Assembly (NCBI GenBank): GCA_001508595.1
Contig: LGHA01000021.1
Span: 1-13,224 of the forward strand
Length of the DNA stretch: 13,224 nt
Source of the DNA: Anaerolineaceae bacterium 46_22
Lineage (GTDB): Bacteria > Chloroflexota > Anaerolineae > Anaerolineales > Anaerolineaceae
Reading direction: 5' to 3'
A model generated the notes under the pieces. It ran no database searches, was not told where the DNA came from, and was given only the letters and a program-made list of their open reading frames with translations. Below are positions 7,692 through 13,224 of the stretch, one piece after another. The position numbers and the translations under genes were made by a program. Positions within the stretch are counted from its first letter, which is position 1, and each line of letters opens with the position of its first letter.

Positions 7692-9007
7692 CAAGCTTGT
7701 ATCCGACGGCATTCCATATAGAAACGCTTTTCTTTGGCTTCTCCCATGGAGAAAGTCTTTCGAGGTAGGGCGCCATCAAGGATGACCGTCTTGAACAACT
7801 CGGATTTATCCATACCAGGGACATAGAAACCCGCATTGCCAGTTTGTATTCCCTTTTCAAAGAGGACTTTTGTACCGTGGACATAATCGATGTCCCTTGC
7901 CCCGTTGTCCTCGAGGAAGGAATCCAGGAATTTCTGCAAAGTGCCGACGGGAAGATTGTCTTCAGGATGATGAACCTCAATGAGTTTCAATCCGTCCGGG
8001 GTGATCATCCCGATTTGATGCCATGGTTCCGCTGCATCATCGACGATTTGGATCAAGGTTTCCTGGGAAGATAGATCTTTGATTTTTAATTTTTCACCCC
8101 AGTAATCTTGCATCGCTTCGATGATGTCTGTGTGGATGTCGAAGATCAGCCGGTGAATGGGCTCGAAGTCCAATGCCGGGTCATGTACATTCTCAATTTC
8201 TACGAGTGCATAACGTGCAGGATGATCCATACCGACGGTGGGCTTGATCTTTTCCCAAATAGCTTTGGCTGTCGCCAATGAATGATTGCCGTCACCCATA
8301 GCAAACAAAAGGGGTTGGTGCTCCCCGAGTTTCAGGTTATATTTATCCGCAAATTTTTCCGGGCTAATTAATGTTTGCAGGGTTTGTAAAACCTGTTTAC
8401 GCACCTGGTCATCCCCCAAAGCATAACCGGAAAGATGACCGCTGCCCAACATGAGGTCAAAATCATAAACTATTTTAAAGTTTTCTATTTGCTCATCCAG
8501 GAGTCCAAACACTTTATCAGCCGGGTCATCAAAAAGAACCAGAATGTGAGGACATTCCAATGGTGCTTTTTCACGGATGCGGATGCGCGGCGGTAAGCGA
8601 TCCAAAATGGTGCCTTCTGTCGCTCGTATAAGGGTTTGTGCGCCCTTATTGAAATCGTAATGTTCCAGATCAAGGCAGACCATCAAACCGCGGCGTGTTC
8701 GATTGCCAATTCTTCGGCGTACATAAATAAAATCATTGACTCTGCGAAAAATGTCTGATTCAAGATACTGCCCCATGACCTTGTGCGTGGTCTCGATTCG
8801 GTTTTTCTCCTCTGGCGTGCCCAGATAAACTTCCGGCAAAATGATGTGGTAGGTTGATGGTGAGTCGCCAACAATTTCTTTGACTTGTTCCCAATACTCA
8901 GGTTCAGACGTAAATTGATCGCAGGCAATCACAGCCCATTTTTTATAATCAATGGATGTCTTGGGGAGAAGCATATCAGGTACTTTCATGCCGATCTCAG
9001 GGGTCAT
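7691..9007 (-). CDS. DUF1015 family protein of unknown function
   Basis: This 438-residue protein looks like the DUF1015 (PF06245) family, widespread in anaerobic bacteria and without an established reaction as far as I know. Recognisable parts are the N-terminal AVIACDQFTSEPEYWEQV (25-42), the central FAMGDGNHSLATAKAIWE (235-252) with the characteristic GDGNHS, and DYVHGTK (374-380). The C-terminus PRKTFSMGEAKEKRFYMECRRI replaces the more usual MPPKSTYFYPK-type ending. It has no signal peptide or membrane segment, so it should be cytoplasmic. AGGAAGGA about 4 nt before the ATG at 9007 makes this start firm, although a second in-frame ATG lies six codons in. It is translationally coupled to the M23 lipoprotein gene downstream (TGATG). 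The coupling links the two products but does not reveal their job. Confidence 0.85.
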   Translation of the reverse strand: MTPEIGMKVPDMLLPKTSIDYKKWAVIACDQFTSEPEYWEQVKEIVGDSPSTYHIILPEVYLGTPEEKNRIETTHKVMGQYLESDIFRRVNDFIYVRRRIGNRTRRGLMVCLDLEHYDFNKGAQTLIRATEGTILDRLPPRIRIREKAPLECPHILVLFDDPADKVFGLLDEQIENFKIVYDFDLMLGSGHLSGYALGDDQVRKQVLQTLQTLISPEKFADKYNLKLGEHQPLLFAMGDGNHSLATAKAIWEKIKPTVGMDHPARYALVEIENVHDPALDFEPIHRLIFDIHTDIIEAMQDYWGEKLKIKDLSSQETLIQIVDDAAEPWHQIGMITPDGLKLIEVHHPEDNLPVGTLQKFLDSFLEDNGARDIDYVHGTKVLFEKGIQTGNAGFYVPGMDKSELFKTVILDGALPRKTFSMGEAKEKRFYMECRRIQA

Positions 9008-9093
9008 ATTATCCTTCCTTATAATTTGGTGAGGTTACCAGGACTATATTTTAACTGAAAATTTTCTCCTCGGGTGAGAAACTTCACTTAAAG

Positions 9094-9118
9094 AAAAAAA
9101 GCTGCTGGAAGCAGCAGC
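9094..9118 (-). terminator. Intrinsic terminator after degV
   Basis: On the minus strand GCTGCTG-CTTC-CAGCAGC forms a perfect 7 bp stem with a 4 nt loop followed by seven T residues (9100 to 9094). It lies 25 nt downstream of the degV stop and about 90 nt upstream of the DUF1015 gene, separating the two transcription units. Confidence 0.9.
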
Positions 9119-9142
9119 CTTTTACTGATTGGGGACATTATT

Positions 9143-10015
9143 TCACTCATTTAAAAGGTCAAGGTTAACACCAGCAACATATGCAACGCCAACGGTGCCG
9201 GGGCCTGTATGGGTGCCAATCACTGGGCTGATGTTCGCCAGCAAGACTTCTTGTGGATCAAAGTCCCTTTCAATTTGCATGAGAAGTTTGGAAGCCGCTT
9301 CCTCTGCTGCAGCAGAAGCAATGCCTATCATATTGATTGGTGACCGACCGCTGACACTTGTTTCAAGCAATTCGATTAATCGCTGATGTGCGCGCTTTGA
9401 CGTTCGGACGCGTTCCAAGGCTTCAATCTTGCCCCCCTGAAGGTAAAGAATTGGCTTAAGATCAAGTGCGGTACCCAGGAACCGTGATGCGCCGCCTATC
9501 CTCCCACCGCGATGGAGGAACTCAAGTGTGTCCACAGCAAAGAAAAGCTGGGTGTTTTCACGAATGGATTCGGCGATTTCTTTGCATTTCTCCAAAGTTG
9601 CCCCACGTTTTGCCGCCCTGGCAGCTGAAAGCACCATGTAGGCTAGAGGGATCGAAGTAAACCTGGAATCCACCAGTTCAATCCTTGCTTCAGGAACCAA
9701 TTTTTTTGCCTGAATTGCAGAATCCAGGGTGCCCGACAGCGCAGCGGACATCACAATGGTTAAAATTTCGTAACCTTCGTTGTGTAATTTTTTAAAGACC
9801 TCAGCAAAATCTGTGATTGCGGCTTGCGAGGTCGAGGGCATGTTCTTGGCGTCTGCCAGGCGCTCGTAAAATTGATTGGGGCTGATATCAATGTTGTCTC
9901 GGAGAATCTCATCACCCCAAATAACCAAAAGCGGAACGACAGTGATATTGTGGGATGAGACCAGGTCTTCAGGTAGATAAGCTGTTGAATCTGTAACAAT
10001 TGCTACTTTAGGCAT
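9143..10015 (-). CDS. DegV family protein (fatty-acid-binding, FakB-like)
   Basis: DegV proteins bind one fatty acid molecule; in Firmicutes, FakB members present it to the kinase FakA for phosphorylation. The 290-residue protein has the family's typical length and motifs: VTDSTAYLP (7-15), PSTSQAA (60-66), SAALSGT (90-96), DTLEFLHRGGRIG (162-174) and the C-terminal IGTHTGPGTVGVAY (266-279), whose His and Thr lie near the lipid head group in family structures. There is no signal peptide, so it is cytoplasmic. AAAGG about 8 nt before the ATG supports the start. It is transcribed divergently from ffh and ends at its own terminator, so it is a single-gene unit. No FakA-like kinase is in the window, so the FakB role is inferred from the family. 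Confidence 0.93.
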   Translation of the reverse strand: MPKVAIVTDSTAYLPEDLVSSHNITVVPLLVIWGDEILRDNIDISPNQFYERLADAKNMPSTSQAAITDFAEVFKKLHNEGYEILTIVMSAALSGTLDSAIQAKKLVPEARIELVDSRFTSIPLAYMVLSAARAAKRGATLEKCKEIAESIRENTQLFFAVDTLEFLHRGGRIGGASRFLGTALDLKPILYLQGGKIEALERVRTSKRAHQRLIELLETSVSGRSPINMIGIASAAAEEAASKLLMQIERDFDPQEVLLANISPVIGTHTGPGTVGVAYVAGVNLDLLNE

Positions 10016-10070
10016 AATGATAACCTTTCAATCTAATGACTTAATAATTATGTAAACCTCTTACTTGTTT

Positions 10071-10108
10071 AACCCACAGAGCTGCAAAGCGTTGCGATTT
10101 TGTGGATT
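10071..10108. repeat. Long imperfect inverted repeat between degV and ffh
   Basis: Arms of about 17 bases around an AGCG loop (10088-10091) pair along 10071-10108: CCACA (10074-10078) with TGTGG (10101-10105) and GCAA (10084-10087) with TTGC (10092-10095). In a plus-strand RNA the middle part pairs through G-U and A-U pairs, with one C/A mismatch. No T run follows, so it is not a typical terminator. It lies upstream of both the degV start and the ffh promoter and could be a binding site or a structured RNA element. Confidence 0.5.
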
Positions 10109-10168
10109 ATCTGTCATAATAAAAATTCAACTTTGATCCAATATAATGTAGGAAATCATCACTTCCCC

Positions 10169-10197
10169 TTGACCGTTAGCCTGAGAAGCGCTAAAAT
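10169..10197 (+). promoter_or_regulatory. Sigma-70-type promoter for ffh
   Basis: TTGACC (10169-10174) and TAAAAT (10192-10197) are separated by exactly 17 nt. The predicted start near 10204 leaves a leader of about 37 nt before the GTG start of ffh. Confidence 0.65.
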
Positions 10198-10240
10198 CAC
10201 ACCTTGATAGTTTTACAAGAAGAAAGCAATTAATTTTATT

Positions 10241-11563
10241 GTGTTTGAAAATCTGACCGAACAACTGACAACGATATTTGATGATCTCCGCAGGCACGGC
10301 CGGCTCTCAGAGTCGGATGTGGATCAGGCAATGCGAGAAGTTCGCCTGGCGCTGTTTGAGGCAGATGTTCATTACGGGGTTGTTAAGCGTTTCACAAATC
10401 GTGTCAAGGAACGTGCTGTTGGTGAAAAAATATCAAAAGCGCTGAATCCAGCACAGCAAGTCATTAAAATTGTCAATGAGGAATTGATTTCAACCCTTGG
10501 CGAACCAAGCAGCTTAAATCTAAAAGGGGAGCGTCCCTTTGTGATCATGCTTGTTGGACTGCAGGGTTCAGGTAAAACCACGGCAGCTGCCAAATTAGCT
10601 AAAAAACTACGCGGTCAGGGTGAACGGGTGATGCTTGTTGCTGCGGACCCCTATCGACCGGCTGCTGTGAAACAATTGCAAACTTTGGGTGAACGCATCG
10701 ATGTGCCCGTATTTTATCAAGAGAACACCCCACCACCTAAACTTGCCCAGGAGGCTTTTCAGGCTGCTCGTAAGGGCGGCGTCAGTGTGGTGATCCTGGA
10801 TACTGCGGGTCGTTCTCAAATGGATGAGGCCTTGATGGACGAGCTTTCCGCGATTAAAGACAAGGTTGATATCACGGAGATTTTACTGGTTGTTGATGCG
10901 ATGATCGGTCAGGAAGCATTGAATGTTGCCCAGGGCTTTCGTGAGAATTTGCCTATTTCTGGCTTGTTTATGACCAAAATTGATGGCGACGCTCGCGGCG
11001 GTGCAGCAATCTCAATTCGTGAGGTAACCGGTGTACCGATAAAATTCTTGGGTGTTGGTGAGTCCGTTGATGCAATTGAGGAGTATAATCCAGGCAGGTT
11101 AGCTTCTCGCATCCTTGGGATGGGCGATGTATTAGGCCTAATTGAAAAGGCAGAACAAGCGTTTAACCAGGAGGAAGCTGAACAGCAAGCCGAAAAACTC
11201 ATGCGCGGCGAATTTACGCTTGAGGATTTTGCCAAGCAATTGAAGCAAATGCGTAAGATGGGGTCGATGGGAAAGATCATGGAAATGCTCCCAGGGCAGA
11301 TGGGTCAGGTTGCCCGTCAGGTTGATCCCAGAGACGCTGAAGATCAATTGAAACAGATTGAAGCGGTGATCAACTCGATGACCATCGAGGAACGCCGAAA
11401 TCCAAAATTATTGAATGCCAGCCGAAGGCGCAGAATTGCGCGCGGGTCTGGACTGGAAGTGCAGGTTGTTAACCAGGTTATGAAGCGCTTCCGTGAGACC
11501 CAACGGCTGATTAAAACATTTCAGAAATCAGGCGGCAAAGGTTTAGGCCGCATGATGGGCTAA
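10241..11563 (+). CDS. ffh: Signal recognition particle protein Ffh
   Basis: Ffh is the GTPase of the bacterial SRP. It binds signal sequences and SRP RNA and delivers ribosomes to the receptor FtsY at the membrane. The 440-residue protein has the N domain (about 1-90), the G domain with G1 GLQGSGKT (106-113), DPYRPAA (136-142), DTAGR (187-191), TKIDGD (245-250) and GVGE (271-274), and the Met-rich M domain (about 297-440). The M domain includes the RNA-binding SRRRRIARGSG segment (394-404) and ends in GGKGLGRMMG. The start is a GTG, chosen because the family's typical MFENL opening begins there. The ribosome binding site is poor, only a distant purine-rich stretch. It has its own promoter at 10169-10197. 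rpsP follows after a 110 nt gap that contains a nested hairpin. Confidence 0.97.
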   Translation: MFENLTEQLTTIFDDLRRHGRLSESDVDQAMREVRLALFEADVHYGVVKRFTNRVKERAVGEKISKALNPAQQVIKIVNEELISTLGEPSSLNLKGERPFVIMLVGLQGSGKTTAAAKLAKKLRGQGERVMLVAADPYRPAAVKQLQTLGERIDVPVFYQENTPPPKLAQEAFQAARKGGVSVVILDTAGRSQMDEALMDELSAIKDKVDITEILLVVDAMIGQEALNVAQGFRENLPISGLFMTKIDGDARGGAAISIREVTGVPIKFLGVGESVDAIEEYNPGRLASRILGMGDVLGLIEKAEQAFNQEEAEQQAEKLMRGEFTLEDFAKQLKQMRKMGSMGKIMEMLPGQMGQVARQVDPRDAEDQLKQIEAVINSMTIEERRNPKLLNASRRRRIARGSGLEVQVVNQVMKRFRETQRLIKTFQKSGGKGLGRMMG

Positions 11564-11575
11564 CTGGAGGATAAG

Positions 11576-11613
11576 AAAGGTCAGCGTTCCCTTCAACGCT
11601 CTCTCAAACCTTT
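11576..11613 (+). repeat. Nested stem-loop between ffh and rpsP
   Basis: An outer pair AAAGGT/ACCTTT (11576-11581 and 11608-11613) encloses an inner perfect hairpin AGCGTT-CCCTTC-AACGCT (11583-11600). Only a four-T run follows, so termination would be weak. It may be an attenuating or RNA-processing structure between ffh and the ribosomal protein gene. Confidence 0.45.
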
Positions 11614-11673
11614 TGAAGACTCCATGTTAAATTAAAAATTAATAAAATTGATATTAAGAGGAGCAAAATTTCG

Positions 11674-12030
11674 ATGGTACGTATTCGATTACGCCGGGTA
11701 GGATCCCGAAATCAGGCAAGTTATCGTGTTGTGGTCGCTGATAAAGAAAGCCCACGCGATGGACGTTTTATTGAAGTTGTGGGTCATTACAATCCACGAA
11801 CAGAACCTTCCACAATTGTCTTAAAGGACGACCGTGTCTTTTATTGGCTGAGCGTTGGCGCTCAACCATCCGAAGCCGTTGATGGTCTTTTTAAACAAAC
11901 AAAATTATGGGATCGTTACGAACGATTCAAAAATGGTGAGGATGTGGAAACCCTGGTTGAAGAAGCCGATGAGGTTTATAAAACACGGGTGACGGATCCA
12001 CGAACAAATCCACAACAATCAATAGATTAA
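11674..12030 (+). CDS. rpsP: 30S ribosomal protein bS16
   Basis: A small-subunit ribosomal protein that helps 30S assembly. The N-terminal 80 residues are a clear bS16: MVRIRLRRVGSRNQASYRVVVAD, SPRDGRFIEVVGHYNP (26-41), and the DRVFYWLSVGAQPSEAV segment (53-69). At 118 residues it is longer than the usual 80-90. The extra C-terminal tail of about 30 residues is acidic and then polar (VETLVEEADEVYKT and onward), as in several phyla. AGGAG about 10 nt upstream supports the ATG. khpA follows after 18 nt, and rimM then comes in the order expected for the rpsP operon. Confidence 0.98.
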   Translation: MVRIRLRRVGSRNQASYRVVVADKESPRDGRFIEVVGHYNPRTEPSTIVLKDDRVFYWLSVGAQPSEAVDGLFKQTKLWDRYERFKNGEDVETLVEEADEVYKTRVTDPRTNPQQSID

Positions 12031-12048
12031 GGGAAGTGTGAGGCAAGC

Positions 12049-12300
12049 ATGAAAGGCGAAAACCTGCAAGAATTGGTTGAATTTATTGCTCAGTCACTGG
12101 TTGACCAACCGGCCAAGGTAAATGTTGAAAAACAACAACGCGGCAATACGGTTCAACTGGAGCTGCATGTTGCAAAAGAAGATATGGGTCGCGTGATTGG
12201 TAAGGGGGGACGTGTTGCGAATTCTATTCGAACTTTACTCAATGTTGCAGCTGCAAGAGAGGGCAGCCGGGCTAATTTGGACATTGTTGAGCCTTCTTAG
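12049..12300 (+). CDS. khpA: KH domain RNA-binding protein KhpA
   Basis: This 83-residue protein is a single KH domain with the GxxG loop GKGG (51-54) in VIGKGGRVANSIRTLL. It matches the small KH proteins (KhpA, formerly YlqC) encoded between rpsP and rimM in many bacteria, which bind RNA and pair with KhpB in some species. GAGG about 6 nt before the ATG supports the start. The last codons and the stop lie in a 9 bp tandem duplication (GCCTTCTTA twice, 12291-12308). Confidence 0.96.
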   Translation: MKGENLQELVEFIAQSLVDQPAKVNVEKQQRGNTVQLELHVAKEDMGRVIGKGGRVANSIRTLLNVAAAREGSRANLDIVEPS

Positions 12301-12308
12301 CCTTCTTA
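12291..12308. repeat. 9 bp tandem duplication across the khpA stop
   Basis: GCCTTCTTA occurs twice head to tail (12291-12299 and 12300-12308). The first copy provides the khpA stop codon and the second fills the short gap before rimM. It leaves a pyrimidine-rich stretch with no ribosome binding site there. Confidence 0.6.
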
Positions 12309-12317
12309 TTCCTCGAT

Positions 12318-12872
12318 ATGCCTCATAAAAACAAACATGGTGCAGGCTCGCAGTTGGTCAGCGAGCCTGCCTTTCTTCTCCTCGGTAAATTAAGACGCGC
12401 GCATGGTGTAGCGGGTGAAATTCCTTTAGAAATCTATACACACATGCTGGAATTATTGGTTCCTGAGAGCGTCGTCTATATTGGGGAAGAGCATCAACCG
12501 TATACCATTGAAGAGACACGTTATAAAAACGAGCTTTTATTATTGAAGTTTTACAACGTAAATGATCGCACCCTTGTTTCAGCCCTGACAAATCAATTGG
12601 TTTATGTGAAAACGGAGCAACTCCCACCGCTTACTGAAGATGAGTTTTATCTTCACGAATTAATTGGTTTGGGCGTGTATGAAGAAGATGGCACTTATTT
12701 AGGGGTTCTGCTTGAGATATTGGAAACAGGCGCTAACGACGTTTACCTGATTGAAGATGAGTCCGGTGTTGAAACTTTGATCCCGGCGACAGAAGAGATG
12801 ATTTTAGATATTGATTTGTCTGAAGGAAAGATGATCGTTGGTAAAATGGACTGGTACGGTGAGGGGGATTGA
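12318..12872 (+). CDS. rimM: 16S rRNA processing protein RimM
   Basis: RimM is a 30S maturation factor that binds uS19 and helps assemble the 30S head. The N-terminal RimM domain starts at about residue 19 (FLLLGKLRRAHGVAGEI), and the C-terminal PRC-barrel domain covers about 110-180 (LHELIGLGVYEEDGTYLGVL, then ETGANDVYLIE and TLIPATEEMI). The total of 184 residues is slightly longer than usual because of about 18 extra residues at the N-terminus. The start is uncertain. The ATG at 12318 has no ribosome binding site, and no other ATG or GTG lies between it and the domain. A TTG at 12354 is the only alternative and sits inside a hairpin loop. A perfect 10 bp stem-loop (12342-12370) covers codons 9-18. 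dprA overlaps the stop by one base. Confidence 0.93.
   Translation: MPHKNKHGAGSQLVSEPAFLLLGKLRRAHGVAGEIPLEIYTHMLELLVPESVVYIGEEHQPYTIEETRYKNELLLLKFYNVNDRTLVSALTNQLVYVKTEQLPPLTEDEFYLHELIGLGVYEEDGTYLGVLLEILETGANDVYLIEDESGVETLIPATEEMILDIDLSEGKMIVGKMDWYGEGD
12342..12370 (+). repeat. Strong GC-rich stem-loop at the 5' end of rimM
   Basis: GCAGGCTCGC (12342-12351) and GCGAGCCTGC (12361-12370) form a perfect 10 bp stem with a 9 nt loop, followed by CTTTCTTCTCC. It has the size and GC content of a terminator stem but only a weak T tract. It lies 40 nt after the khpA stop and inside the annotated rimM reading frame, so it could limit transcription or translation of rimM and dprA. Confidence 0.7.
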
Positions 12873-13224
12873 TGTCCGATGAGAAAAAATACTGGATCGG
12901 CTTTAACCTTGTTAGAGGGATAGGATCGGTTCGATTTCAACAAATAAAAAATTATTTTGGCGATTTGTCTGTCGCCTGGAATGCACCAGGAGAATCCTTC
13001 AAGCAAGCAGGATTACCCGGTCGCGCAGTTACAAATTTTCTAAGATTGCGAAAGCAAATTGACCTCGACCAGGTATATGAGTCGATCCTTGAAAAGGACA
13101 TCAAGGTTCTGACTTTATTGGATGATGATTACCCGCGTTTGTTAAGGGAAATTGACCAATCTCCACCAGTAATTTACGTCAAAGGCACGCTGACCCCAGC
13201 AGATGAATTTGCGATTGCAATTGT
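12872..13224 (+). CDS. dprA: DNA-processing protein DprA, N-terminal part (cut by window edge)
   Basis: DprA (Smf) loads RecA onto incoming single-stranded DNA during natural transformation. 117 full codons are present. They cover the N-terminal helical domain (YWIGFNLVRGIGSVRFQQI, about 7-25) and the lead-in to the Rossmann-like domain with the family motif DDYPRLLREIDQSPPVIYVKGTL (about 88-110). The ATG overlaps the rimM stop (TGATG) and has GAGGGGG just upstream, so its start is firm and it is translationally coupled to rimM. The C-terminal part lies beyond the window, so whether the gene is intact is not known. Confidence 0.93.
   Translation, partial: MSDEKKYWIGFNLVRGIGSVRFQQIKNYFGDLSVAWNAPGESFKQAGLPGRAVTNFLRLRKQIDLDQVYESILEKDIKVLTLLDDDYPRLLREIDQSPPVIYVKGTLTPADEFAIAI

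Noticed and set aside
7462..7980. A 172-codon minus-strand frame spanning the DUF1015/M23 junction
   Set aside because: It overlaps both supported genes in another frame and shows no family resemblance or good start signal.
9020..9070. TATAGT as a promoter for the DUF1015 gene
   Set aside because: No acceptable -35 element lies at a usable distance; a promoter must exist after the degV terminator but I cannot place it.
9101..9119. GGAAGCAGC within a hairpin, similar to part of the SRP RNA tip, not far from ffh
   Set aside because: The GGTCAGG partner strand and the rest of the SRP RNA fold are missing; the sequence is explained as the degV terminator.
10071..10109. DnaA-box-like sequences (TAATCCACA and TAACCCACA on opposite strands)
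   Set aside because: Both deviate from TTATCCACA, they form the arms of one inverted repeat, and there is no dnaA, dnaN or further box cluster nearby to support an origin.

Overview
The window is a stretch of bacterial chromosome of moderate GC content. It joins one end of a bacterial microcompartment (BMC) locus to methionine-cycle recycling genes, recA, and a translation/SRP cluster. The gene content and neighbourhoods (sugar-phosphate-type BMC genes, an actinobacterial-type adenosine kinase, DegV next to ffh, rpsP-khpA-rimM) suggest an anaerobic Chloroflexota lineage such as Anaerolineae. That assignment is an inference from gene content; there is no rRNA in the window to confirm it.

Region 1 (1-1864, minus strand) is an operon read rpiB -> deoC -> eutN/ccmL -> aldehyde dehydrogenase (only the first 16 codons are present). 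RpiB and DeoC both carry N-terminal extensions that begin with a short amphipathic helix. With the pentameric shell protein and the aldehyde dehydrogenase, this matches a 'sugar phosphate utilizing' (SPU) BMC. The proposed route is pentose or deoxypentose phosphate, cleaved by DeoC to glyceraldehyde-3-phosphate plus acetaldehyde, with the aldehyde oxidised to acyl-CoA inside the shell. A strong extended -10 promoter precedes rpiB.

Region 2 (1865-2197) is a divergent, AT-rich intergenic region. It has a promoter on each strand and an intrinsic-terminator-like hairpin just upstream of mtnA.

Region 3 (2198-5530, plus strand) is the operon mtnA-adoK-ahcY. AhcY splits S-adenosylhomocysteine, AdoK phosphorylates the adenosine, and MtnA isomerises methylthioribose-1-phosphate (or 5-deoxyribose-1-phosphate). 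Together they recycle by-products of SAM use. A bidirectional terminator (5597-5634) separates this operon from recA.

Region 4 (5665-10015, minus strand), in transcription order, holds degV, a terminator, a DUF1015 gene, a translationally coupled M23-peptidase lipoprotein, and recA. recA has its own likely promoter and possible SOS-type operator sequences.

Region 5 (10241-13224, plus strand) holds ffh, rpsP, khpA, rimM and the 5' part of dprA. This is a translation, protein-targeting and RNA-binding cluster in which dprA occupies the place where trmD usually follows rimM. Several sizeable inverted repeats sit between or at the starts of these genes. No tRNA, rRNA, CRISPR array or transposable element was seen.
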